Shown here: positions 18,516-26,421 of the stretch, in pieces
Position numbering within the stretch: position 1 is the stretch's first letter
How the letters are laid out: each line of letters opens with the position of its first letter
Source: Bacteroidaceae bacterium
Lineage (GTDB): Bacteria; Bacteroidota; Bacteroidia; Bacteroidales; Bacteroidaceae
Assembly: GCA_024398435.1 (NCBI GenBank)
Contig: JAKSJD010000001.1
Location: forward strand, 62,001-126,000
Reading direction: 5' to 3'
DNA: 64,000 nucleotides
Position numbers and translations under genes: made by a program
Notes under the pieces: generated by a model
Told to the model about the DNA's origin: nothing
What the model saw: the letters and a program-made list of their open reading frames with translations, nothing else
Databases searched by the model: none

Positions 18516-19205
18516 TTACTCCCAGTTACCTGCAAGCTTGTTCTGAGGGTCTTCAAGGTCACCAACACGAAGTCCGTACCATTCACCTTCAGTCTGGTCA
18601 GCATTGTCAAGCATAAGGTCAGCACGGTTCTTGCTTCTCTTCTTGAGGTCTGACTTGAGATTCTTGATACGCTTAGCGCTCAATCCATCGAGATAGTCAT
18701 CAAGAGATGCACGGATTTCGCAAACCTGCTCAAATTCGTTTGACTTGAGGTTGAATGCTTCCTTCTTACGAAGTTGGTACTTTGCGCCAGCCTTACCTGC
18801 AGGAATATAAAGAAGTGAGTCAGCATTATCAATGTCTAACTTTACAACAGCAGCTTTCCACACTGTATCACGGACAATAAGGCCCTGTGCTACAGCCTCA
18901 GCTTCTGTCAAGCCTGCTTCAAGCTGGTCATCAGTAAGTTCACCTTCCTTAATGATTCGGTCGATAGCTTTGCCATCTCTAACCCAATCAATCAAAGAAT
19001 CGATGTCTCCACAGAAATAACCACGGTGTGACTTCTTGAATTCTTCTTCTGCATCGCGCAACTGGAGGAGGCGGTCGATGACAAGTTGTTCTCTTGCTTT
19101 TTTCTCATCATCGAAGCGAATGTCAGCATAAATGCACTCAACACATGCTCCTGCAAGACCTAAAGCAAGCAAAACGAGCACTGAAATAACGATTTTTTTA
19201 ATCAT
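18516..19205 (-). CDS. membrane-anchored or lipoprotein-like hypothetical protein
   Basis: A 229-residue protein from the ATG at 19205; the open frame extends 25 codons further, but that stretch precedes the signal and contains the promoter. A hydrophobic N-terminus (MIKKIVISVLVLLALGLAGA) leads to Cys21 in a weak lipobox, so it may be a lipoprotein or a single-pass membrane protein. The rest is charged and helical (EKKAREQLVIDRLLQLRDAE), followed by KSHRGYFCGDIDSLIDWVRD. I do not recognise a family. A TACTTTTG promoter lies at 19245-19252. Confidence 0.7.
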   Translation of the reverse strand: MIKKIVISVLVLLALGLAGACVECIYADIRFDDEKKAREQLVIDRLLQLRDAEEEFKKSHRGYFCGDIDSLIDWVRDGKAIDRIIKEGELTDDQLEAGLTEAEAVAQGLIVRDTVWKAAVVKLDIDNADSLLYIPAGKAGAKYQLRKKEAFNLKSNEFEQVCEIRASLDDYLDGLSAKRIKNLKSDLKKRSKNRADLMLDNADQTEGEWYGLRVGDLEDPQNKLAGNWE

Positions 19206-19244
19206 AATGGTTGTTGTATTTAAATTTTTGTTATATTCGTGGCA

Positions 19245-19252
19245 CAAAAGTA
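19245..19252 (-). promoter_or_regulatory. -7 promoter element for the 18516-19205 gene
   Basis: The minus strand reads TACTTTTG followed by TGCC, 40 bp before the start codon at 19205. It matches TAnnTTTG. Confidence 0.6.
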
Positions 19253-19303
19253 ATGAAATTAATTGAAACAACCGCAACAAAGGGCAATATTTTTATATAA
19301 AAT

Positions 19304-20794
19304 ATGATTATTGACTATCTAGAGGAGCTGATTTTGCATTTTTTCGGGCATAAAACCACTTTATGTCAGGATAAAGCGATTCACAAGTTGGCAGAATTCA
19401 TCTTAAAGATGACGGAAGATTCTGACAATGCAAATTCCGCCTTTGTTAATCGGGAGGCATTTATACTTACCGGTTATGCCGGAACAGGAAAAACGTCTCT
19501 CGTTGCTGCTCTTGTGAAAGCGATGGAAGAAATTGGTCGCAAGTGCGTACTCCTTGCCCCAACTGGAAGAGCCGCAAAAGTATTCTCTGGATATGCCGAC
19601 AATCCAGCATTCACAATTCACAAACGCATTTATCGTCAGAAATCTGTCGGTGATGATACTGGTTATTCCCTCGGTTTCAACTCGATGAAGAACACTCTTT
19701 TCATTGTTGACGAAGCCTCAATGATAGCATCATCCAATTCGTTAGACCCTCTATTACCAAGAAACTTATTAGATGATTTGATTGAGTTTGTTTATTCAGG
19801 AGCCGGTTGCCGACTGATTCTATTAGGTGACACTGCCCAACTCCCACCTGTTGGCGAACAGGACAGTGCAGCCTTGATACCTGCCGTAATCAGCAGTTAT
19901 GGCATCAATGTGACGAACGTAACACTCACGGAAGTTGTCCGCCAAGGACACATGTCGGGAATATTGAAGAATGCCACAAACCTAAGGATGATGATTACGG
20001 ATTCCCAAACCAGCCTCTATGCAGAATTTCCAAAGATACAATTCTCGGCTGATGTTGTCAACATAAAAGGGAACGAACTAATTGAGGCCATATATGATTG
20101 CTATCATGACTATGGCAAGGACGATACAATTGTTGTATGCAGGTCAAACAAAAGAGCAAATATCTACAATCAAGGTATTCGTGCCCAAATTCTTGACAGA
20201 GAAGAAGAACTTGGTTCGGGAGATATCATTATGATTGCCAAGAACAACTACCATTGGCTGAAAGAACTAAACATAGAAGATATTGAACATGGGGAAGACG
20301 GAAACAATGCGAAACAGGGATTCATCGCTAATGGAGACATTGCAATAGTGGAAAGAGTCAGAAACGAACGCGAACTCTATGGATTCCGTTTTGCTGATTG
20401 CATACTTCGACTGCCAGATTATGATGATTTAGAATTCGACGCAACAGTCATGCTCGACACTCTTCATCTCGAGCAACCTGCTCTTTCACGAGAACAAAAC
20501 AAACTGCTTTGGGACAGAGTAATGGAAGATTACATGGATATTCCACATAAAGCCGACAGAATCAAGAAAATGAAGGAAGACCCATACTACAATGCCCTGC
20601 AAATTAAATATGCTTATGCCGTAACATGTCATAAAGCACAAGGCGGCCAATGGTCAGCAGTTTTTATCGATCAAGGATATGTATCCGAAGATATGATAGA
20701 CACAGACTATTATCGTTGGCTATATACAGCCATGACACGCGCTACGGAACGATTGTATCTTGTGAATTGGAGCAACCCTTCCGAAACTCAATAG
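19304..20794 (+). CDS. RecD-like ATP-dependent DNA helicase (SF1)
   Basis: A 496-residue superfamily 1 helicase. Walker A is GYAGTGKTS (57-65), Walker B is FIVDEASMI, and motif III is LLGDTAQLPPVGEQDSA. The C-terminal UvrD_C_2 region is YAVTCHKAQGGQWSAVFID followed by YTAMTRATERLYLVNW. It lacks the extended N-terminal region of RecD2, and no recB or recC is nearby, so it is the stand-alone type widespread in Bacteroidetes. Its role in repair is inferred. The 3' end overlaps the convergent AraC gene by 53 bp. Confidence 0.9.
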   Translation: MIIDYLEELILHFFGHKTTLCQDKAIHKLAEFILKMTEDSDNANSAFVNREAFILTGYAGTGKTSLVAALVKAMEEIGRKCVLLAPTGRAAKVFSGYADNPAFTIHKRIYRQKSVGDDTGYSLGFNSMKNTLFIVDEASMIASSNSLDPLLPRNLLDDLIEFVYSGAGCRLILLGDTAQLPPVGEQDSAALIPAVISSYGINVTNVTLTEVVRQGHMSGILKNATNLRMMITDSQTSLYAEFPKIQFSADVVNIKGNELIEAIYDCYHDYGKDDTIVVCRSNKRANIYNQGIRAQILDREEELGSGDIIMIAKNNYHWLKELNIEDIEHGEDGNNAKQGFIANGDIAIVERVRNERELYGFRFADCILRLPDYDDLEFDATVMLDTLHLEQPALSREQNKLLWDRVMEDYMDIPHKADRIKKMKEDPYYNALQIKYAYAVTCHKAQGGQWSAVFIDQGYVSEDMIDTDYYRWLYTAMTRATERLYLVNWSNPSETQ

Positions 20795-21617
20795 GAGTAA
20801 CTCCGACACTTTGCTTAAACACACGGATAAAATATGAACTGTCTGTAAAGCCAAGTGAATAAGCAATGTTCTTTATTTCCATATCTGTCGTAACCAGTAA
20901 GAAACGAGCACGCTCCATTCGTTTCATATTAATATACTGCTGAGGAGTATATCCTACAGACTTTGAGAACAAACGAATGAAATGTTCAGATGTAAGGCAT
21001 ACATTATTTGCCAATTGTCCAACGGTCAATGATTCTCCCAAATGGGAAACAACATATTGCATCGCCAACTTTATTCGTTCATCACGTTCTGGCATTGTAG
21101 GAACAGCATTTCGAAGGAAACGGGACAGCAATTGCATTACAATTCCTCTTGATTCAAACTGCAAACTCTGTGTGCGTTGCTTGTTTCTTATTATGCTGTC
21201 ATTAATCATATTTCTATTATCGTATGAAACAGGATTCGACTCAGGCAAACACATTGCAGGATTAATATCAGCAAGACGAGCAAACAAGAGTTCGTCGTTC
21301 TCCAAAGCCTGAACTTCTGCAGGAAAAGTATATGAATCAAAGATTCCCTCCTCATTCATTCCGTCTTCATACATATGAATATAATAATGCACAAAACTTT
21401 GAGAGCACGAAGTGGTATGAGTAACAAATGGAGGAATCAGATACAGATGTTTAGGTTTTATGACATATGTATTGTCATTCATTGTAACTGTCGCCTTGCC
21501 ACTAACCACATAGTAAATTCTTGCAAACGGACTGCAAACATTATTCCAATTCCAATCGGCATTATGTTGAGCCAATCCACACCACAGAACAAGCGGATGA
21601 AAGTCGTCTATATGCAT
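20742..21617 (-). CDS. AraC family transcriptional regulator
   Basis: A 291-residue regulator. The N-terminal ~150 residues form a cupin-like sensor (FARIYYVVSGKATVTMNDNT, KHLYLIPPFVTHTTSC). The C-terminal ~100 residues are an AraC HTH pair: LTVGQLANNVCLTSEHFIRL, then IAYSLGFTDSSYFIRVFKQS and GVTPIEFRK. It is transcribed divergently from the GH29 fucosidase gene across a 239-bp gap, so it probably controls that gene in response to a sugar. Its 3' end overlaps the helicase gene. Confidence 0.9.
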   Translation of the reverse strand: MHIDDFHPLVLWCGLAQHNADWNWNNVCSPFARIYYVVSGKATVTMNDNTYVIKPKHLYLIPPFVTHTTSCSQSFVHYYIHMYEDGMNEEGIFDSYTFPAEVQALENDELLFARLADINPAMCLPESNPVSYDNRNMINDSIIRNKQRTQSLQFESRGIVMQLLSRFLRNAVPTMPERDERIKLAMQYVVSHLGESLTVGQLANNVCLTSEHFIRLFSKSVGYTPQQYINMKRMERARFLLVTTDMEIKNIAYSLGFTDSSYFIRVFKQSVGVTPIEFRKGCSNSQDTIVP

Positions 21618-21672
21618 AATTATATTATATAATGGTTATTACATTTCCGAATGCGTCATTAGTTTTGACTCG

Positions 21673-21680
21673 CAAATATA
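21673..21680 (-). promoter_or_regulatory. -7 promoter element for the AraC regulator
   Basis: The minus strand reads TATATTTG followed by CGAG, 56 bp upstream of the start at 21617; it fits TAnnTTTG. Confidence 0.6.
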
Positions 21681-21787
21681 AATAATATATTCCTAACCAT
21701 CATCAAATATATAAACAAAAACGCAAAATATCAAAATAATCCTATAAAATATCTATTTCTTTTTATCGAATATCAAATAAATGTTCG

Positions 21788-21795
21788 TAACTTTG
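21788..21795 (+). promoter_or_regulatory. -7 promoter element for the fucosidase gene
   Basis: TAACTTTG followed by CCA, 61 bp before the ATG at 21857; it fits TAnnTTTG. It is divergent from the AraC promoter, leaving about 107 bp for operators. Confidence 0.65.
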
Positions 21796-21856
21796 CCAAC
21801 GATAATATCTTGGATACTCCAAATCTGTAGAATCAATAACATAACATAATAAATCT

Positions 21857-24271
21857 ATGCGTAAAATCTTGTCATTATCCATGTGCTTGTACATATCGTT
21901 GGCAATGTCTGCACAAAACAATGTTCCCGTAAAAGAAGGAGCATTCTCTCCTAATTGGGAAAGTCTGAATGCCTGGGAGTGTCCTGAATGGTTTAAGGAT
22001 GCTAAATTTGGTATCTGGGCTCATTGGGGTCCTCAGTGCCAGGCTGAAGATGGCGACTGGTATGGACGTTTCATGTATTATGAAGATTCGGGTGCTTTCA
22101 AGTGGAACTGCGACCATTTCGGCAATCCATCCGACTTTGGACTCAAAGATCTTTGCAATGCATGGAAGGCTGACCAATGGAATCCAGAAGAATTGGTAGG
22201 ACTCTACAAAAGTGTGGGTGCAAGATATTTCTTCACTCTAGGCAACCATCATGACAACATGGACCTTTGGGACAGCCCTTATCAAGAATGGAATTCTGTG
22301 AATTTAGGTCCAAAGAAGGATATCGTGAAGGGTTGGAGCGATGCTTGCAAGAAGTATGGTTTGCCTCTTGGTGTGTCGATGCATGCAAGTCATGCTTGGA
22401 CTTGGCTTGAAAAGTCAACTGATTATGACGGCAATCTGACAAAGGAAGACGGTTACACTCTCAATGCCGACGGAACCGAGAAATGGTGGAAGGGACTTGA
22501 CCCTCAGGAACTCTATGCCCAACGTCACGAGCATAGTACAGGTTGGAAGAACTCTGGTACTATCCACAGCCAATGGGGATGGCAAAACGGAGCGTCACTC
22601 CCAAGCGAAGAATACAAGCAGAAGTTCCAGAACCGTGTGCTTCAGTGCATCAACGACTATCGTCCTGATGTTCTCTATTTCGACGATACAGTGCTGCCGT
22701 TCTATGGTTGCGACGAATCTATAGGTCTTAACATTCTTGCTCACTACTACAACACAAGTGCTGCCGACAACGATGGCAAGGTTGAGGTTGTGGTAACAGG
22801 AAAGATATTGGAAGAATCGCACAAGGATGCGATGATGTGGGATGTTGAAAGAGGTGTTCCCGACAGAATACAGGAAAAGTATTGGCAGACTTGCACTTGC
22901 CTCGGAGATTGGCATTACAGTCAAGCCGTATATAACAGAAATGGTTATAAGTCGGCTCAGCAAGTTGTTGACATGTTGGTTGATATTGTCAGCAAGAATG
23001 GCAACATGCTTCTCAACGTTCCTGTAAGGGGCAACGGAACAATCGATGATAAGGAACGTGCAATCCTTGCAGACATCAAGGCTTGGATGGACATCAATGG
23101 CAACACTGTCTATGGCACTCGCCCTTGGAAGACATTTGGAGAAGGACCTCTTGCAGAAGGAGCCAACCCAATCAATGCACAGGGATTTAATGAAGGCAAC
23201 AACTATTCAGCCAATGATGTTCGCTTTGTTCAGAGGAACGACACCGTGTTTGCTACTATCATGCGTTGGCCTGCGGCAGACACCTTTACATTCAAGTCGT
23301 TTGGATATGCTTCTAAGTATTATAGCGGAAAGGTGAAAAGCATAGAATTACTTGGCTATGGTCCCGTACAGTTCTCGACAAATGCCGAAGGCGTAAAGAT
23401 TGAATTGCCAGGCGAAAAGCCAAATCCTATTGCACCAGTCTTTTCCGTAACATTTGATGAAGATGCTGAAGGTCCTCTCGGTGAAGTGGTCAAGATGTAT
23501 TCAAAGCAGATAAAAGGTTACGACAAACTGATAGGCACTAATACTGGCAAGTTCTCCAAGAATGCGATAAATGAGTTCAAGTCGGTTGTCAAAGAATCGA
23601 AGAAATACACTAAGGCAGACGCCAACACACAAAGAGAAACTATCGTAAAATTGGCTGAAGCATACAGCAACTTAATGGATACAGGCAAGGTGAAAGGCGG
23701 AAGCATTGGAAGGGCTGAATATACTGACATCACGGCTTCCATGCTTGGACCTTCCGAAGGGTTTGCACGAAAAGATGCTGGTACGACAACTCGTTTTGCC
23801 ACTCCAAGGGATTGGACTGTCGAGAACTTCAACATCCCCAATGGCAATGATGGTGTCAAGAATGGCATTGACCGTCATCCTGGATATGATTGTCTGATGC
23901 TTGGCGTGTGGAACGACATTGAGAACAGCAAGGAAGGCAATCTCGCTAATGCGCGTATATATAAAAAGGTGCATTTGAAGGCAGGCAGATACTATTTTGG
24001 TGCCAACTACAACACTACTTACAGCATCAGCAACCGAGCCTACATATTTGCATCTTCCAATATCATGGCGACGGAAGAACTTCCTGAGAAATCCATTGCC
24101 TACTATGCTATCAACAACACTCCCGACGGCAACAACCGACGCTTTGACGGAATATTCTTCACTCTTGGCAAAGAACAGGACGTGTATTTAGGATTCCAGG
24201 CGGACTTAACGAACGGAAGCACCACTCAGGAATTCAGAGTCAGGGGTGTTCGACTTGCTCAAGCCAAATAA
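21857..24271 (+). CDS. alpha-L-fucosidase (GH29), exported
   Basis: An 804-residue glycoside hydrolase with a signal peptide ending SLAMSAQ. The GH29 barrel is visible in KFGIWAHWGPQCQAEDGDWY (from 51), RYFFTLGNHHDNMDLWDS and LGVSMHASHAW. The likely nucleophile is Asp276 in YRPDVLYFDDT. The C-terminal ~300 residues contain a short helical stretch and a beta-rich domain that may bind sugar. GH29 enzymes release terminal alpha-L-fucose from host or plant glycans, here probably at the periplasm or surface. The gene stands alone with the divergent AraC regulator and has no susCD partner next to it. Confidence 0.92.
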   Translation: MRKILSLSMCLYISLAMSAQNNVPVKEGAFSPNWESLNAWECPEWFKDAKFGIWAHWGPQCQAEDGDWYGRFMYYEDSGAFKWNCDHFGNPSDFGLKDLCNAWKADQWNPEELVGLYKSVGARYFFTLGNHHDNMDLWDSPYQEWNSVNLGPKKDIVKGWSDACKKYGLPLGVSMHASHAWTWLEKSTDYDGNLTKEDGYTLNADGTEKWWKGLDPQELYAQRHEHSTGWKNSGTIHSQWGWQNGASLPSEEYKQKFQNRVLQCINDYRPDVLYFDDTVLPFYGCDESIGLNILAHYYNTSAADNDGKVEVVVTGKILEESHKDAMMWDVERGVPDRIQEKYWQTCTCLGDWHYSQAVYNRNGYKSAQQVVDMLVDIVSKNGNMLLNVPVRGNGTIDDKERAILADIKAWMDINGNTVYGTRPWKTFGEGPLAEGANPINAQGFNEGNNYSANDVRFVQRNDTVFATIMRWPAADTFTFKSFGYASKYYSGKVKSIELLGYGPVQFSTNAEGVKIELPGEKPNPIAPVFSVTFDEDAEGPLGEVVKMYSKQIKGYDKLIGTNTGKFSKNAINEFKSVVKESKKYTKADANTQRETIVKLAEAYSNLMDTGKVKGGSIGRAEYTDITASMLGPSEGFARKDAGTTTRFATPRDWTVENFNIPNGNDGVKNGIDRHPGYDCLMLGVWNDIENSKEGNLANARIYKKVHLKAGRYYFGANYNTTYSISNRAYIFASSNIMATEELPEKSIAYYAINNTPDGNNRRFDGIFFTLGKEQDVYLGFQADLTNGSTTQEFRVRGVRLAQAK

Positions 24272-24288
24272 AAGCCTGTTCATTGCAA

Positions 24289-24357
24289 AAAAATAACTGT
24301 TACGCTGTTACGCTGTTACGCTTGCTTCGCTCTTGCCCATGCGTTCGGCGGAGTCAA
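24289..24357 (+). repeat. dispersed repeat element, copy 1 (inverted partner at 34547-34626)
   Basis: Bases 24289-24333 are the exact reverse complement of 34582-34626 (45 bp), including three tandem copies of CTGTTACGC. A second match, TTCGGCGGAGTCAA at 24344-24357, is the exact complement of 34547-34560. The gap between the two matches is 10 bp here and 21 bp in the other copy. The element lies between the fucosidase stop and the convergent glycosyltransferase stop. Confidence 0.9.
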
Positions 24358-24407
24358 CCGAAGAACTCATAGTCGATGAGTTAGTGACATTATATCACTA
24401 CCCTTTA

Positions 24408-25361
24408 TTAGAGTATCTTTACCATCAAATACCGAACCGCTTCGCTTTGAGAAAGACAAGCGAACAATTGGTACTTCCTGGTGTATTTCTCTCGTGGCAG
24501 AGGGAACAGTTCCTCACTCTTCAATGTAGCGATTCTTGTCTCCAGGCCCTTGGCATCGGAAGTCAGTCGGCAAGTGTCGTAGATATAGTCCATCGTCAGT
24601 TGGGCAATTCTTCTTTCAAGAGCCTTTCTCTCCAGTTCGTCGGTCAAATGCGTGAGTTCCTGCTGAAGCAAGAGGATAACCTTGTGTTTGTCCTTCAGTC
24701 GGCGTTCAATCCAATCCTTATTGTCGCGATGGGTGATTGAGGTGGTTCGGTCTCTGTAATAGTATGCATCGATTGGCAGGCTTACCATCGACTTCACCTT
24801 GAGCATGAGCAATGGCATGAACAACTCGTCTTCGTGGAGGATTCCTTCCTTGAATCTCAATTCGGAGAGCAATTCGCGCTTCACAAGGAACGAGCAAGCC
24901 GACACTCTCAGATTGTTGCTTGCCATATATTGCGAGCCCGAAGTCTGGTTGGCTTGTTGGCTTGTTGACTTGTTGACTGGGTTATTCTTATGCGTAAGCC
25001 TCATCATTATCATGTCGAGATTGTCTTCAGAGGCAAAGCGTATCATCTGGTTGTAGGTTTGAGGTATCAATCGGTCGTCGCCGTCGACAAACTGAATGTA
25101 TTTGCCTTGTGCCGATTCGATTCCTCGATTTCGTGCTCCGCTCAGTCCCCTGTTCTCTTGGCGTATGTATGTGACTTGTTCGGCATATTCAGCCATTGCG
25201 GGCATTGGGTTGGTGGTGCTTCCATCGTCAATAAGCAATATTTCCCTACTGTCGGCAGGGATATTGAGGCTTACGATGGAATGAATGCATTCGCGAATCA
25301 TCGGAAGCGGAATGTTGTAGTAAGTCACTACAAAACTGATGAGAACACCTTTTTCGCCCAT
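24408..25361 (-). CDS. glycosyltransferase family 2
   Basis: A 317-residue GT-A fold transferase. The nucleotide-sugar domain has LISFVVTYYNIPLPMIRECI, ILLIDDGST and NRGLSGARNRGIESAQGKYI. The metal-binding DxD-type motif is FVDGDDRL, about residue 95. It probably adds a sugar to a cell-surface polysaccharide or LPS; donor and acceptor are unknown. Its start overlaps the end of the upstream GT2 gene by 34 bp, so the two are translated from one message. Confidence 0.9.
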   Translation of the reverse strand: MGEKGVLISFVVTYYNIPLPMIRECIHSIVSLNIPADSREILLIDDGSTTNPMPAMAEYAEQVTYIRQENRGLSGARNRGIESAQGKYIQFVDGDDRLIPQTYNQMIRFASEDNLDMIMMRLTHKNNPVNKSTSQQANQTSGSQYMASNNLRVSACSFLVKRELLSELRFKEGILHEDELFMPLLMLKVKSMVSLPIDAYYYRDRTTSITHRDNKDWIERRLKDKHKVILLLQQELTHLTDELERKALERRIAQLTMDYIYDTCRLTSDAKGLETRIATLKSEELFPLPREKYTRKYQLFACLSQSEAVRYLMVKIL

Positions 25362-26263
25362 TTATTGAATTTGCATAGTGTGTCGATGCCAAACGAGTTG
25401 AGGATGGCAATCTTTATTTTCTCGTTGAATGTGGCAGGCATCGCCAACTGGAGTTCGTGCTGTGGCAATATTGGTTTGCTGCCTTTCATGCGATTGACGT
25501 CCAACTGAATGTTCAGGAGTTTCAGATACCACTTGTCGGTGTTTGCATCCATGAAATCCACGTTCAGAGTCTTTGCCATTGCCAAATGTCCTTCGAGCAG
25601 GGATTCCAAATCGTCGCCGCTCGCATTTGCCGTAATGCCGTTGGAGTTGGAGTTGTAGTTGTAGCCAACGACTGTACTTGTGCTGATTATCGGCGTTTTC
25701 TTCATCACGTCGGCCATGAACCACACGTCCTCAAAGTTCTTGCCATCGGGGAAGCGTACGTTGCGGATGAGGGAATGTCGGAATATTTTGTTCCATGCGT
25801 AGGCGTGGTTGTAGCCGTTGCACTGGAGCCAGTAGTCCTTTGGGGAGTCGAACACCATCTCGTCGAACGCCAAAGTCTTGAGGCATTTCTCGCCTTTGCA
25901 GTATTTCACGCCAAACTCCAGGACGTCAATGTCTTGGTTGCTGTCGAGTTCGTCGACCAACTGGTTGAAGATTTCCGTGTCGACTTTATCGTCGCTGTCG
26001 ACGAATGCAATGTAGTCGCCTGTGGCAATGTCGAGTCCTGCATTGCGGGCGCTGCTCAGTCCTCCGTTCTGCTTGTGGACTACCTTCACGTCGGCTCTTG
26101 ATTTCGATGCCAGTTCGTCGCACATTCTCCCACTGCTGTCTGTTGAGCCGTCGTCGACGAGGATTACTTCTGCATCCTTGGCGAGTGAACCCACGACGCT
26201 GCGGAAGCACTCGCTGAGTGTTTCTTCCACATTATAGACGGGTATGATGACTGACAGTTTCAT
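25328..26263 (-). CDS. glycosyltransferase family 2
   Basis: A 311-residue transferase from ATG 26263 (MKLSVIIPVYNVEETLSECF); ten further in-frame codons exist upstream but the GT2 fold starts at this Met. Motifs are VILVDDGSTDSSGRMCDEL, NGGLSSARNAGLDIATGDY and DxD-type FVDSDDKVD. It is the first gene of a two-gene operon with the overlapping GT2 gene at 24408-25361 and has a TATCTTTG promoter at 26291-26298. Envelope glycan synthesis is likely; the product is unknown. Confidence 0.92.
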   Translation of the reverse strand: MKLSVIIPVYNVEETLSECFRSVVGSLAKDAEVILVDDGSTDSSGRMCDELASKSRADVKVVHKQNGGLSSARNAGLDIATGDYIAFVDSDDKVDTEIFNQLVDELDSNQDIDVLEFGVKYCKGEKCLKTLAFDEMVFDSPKDYWLQCNGYNHAYAWNKIFRHSLIRNVRFPDGKNFEDVWFMADVMKKTPIISTSTVVGYNYNSNSNGITANASGDDLESLLEGHLAMAKTLNVDFMDANTDKWYLKLLNIQLDVNRMKGSKPILPQHELQLAMPATFNEKIKIAILNSFGIDTLCKFNKWAKKVFSSVL

Positions 26264-26290
26264 GACTACATTATATTTAATTATTGATTG

Positions 26291-26298
26291 CAAAGATA
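26291..26298 (-). promoter_or_regulatory. -7 promoter element for the GT2 operon
   Basis: The minus strand reads TATCTTTG followed by CAAT, 28 bp before the start at 26263. Confidence 0.7.
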
Positions 26299-26380
26299 AT
26301 AAATAATTACGAAATACGAGTTTTTTAGATTAAATATCTATAATTTGTACATTGTACATTGTCAATTCTACATTATTTTG

Positions 26381-26388
26381 TATCTTTG
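26381..26388 (+). promoter_or_regulatory. -7 promoter element for alaS
   Basis: TATCTTTG followed by CACC, 34 bp before the alaS start at 26422. It is an exact TAnnTTTG match. Confidence 0.75.
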
Positions 26389-26421
26389 CACCCTAAATCG
26401 AACAAAGTAAAAATCAACAAT

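Noticed and set aside
24289..24333. transcription terminator of the fucosidase gene
   Set aside because: The sequence has three direct CTGTTACGC copies and no stable stem followed by Ts; the exact inverted copy at 34.6 kb fits a dispersed repeat better.
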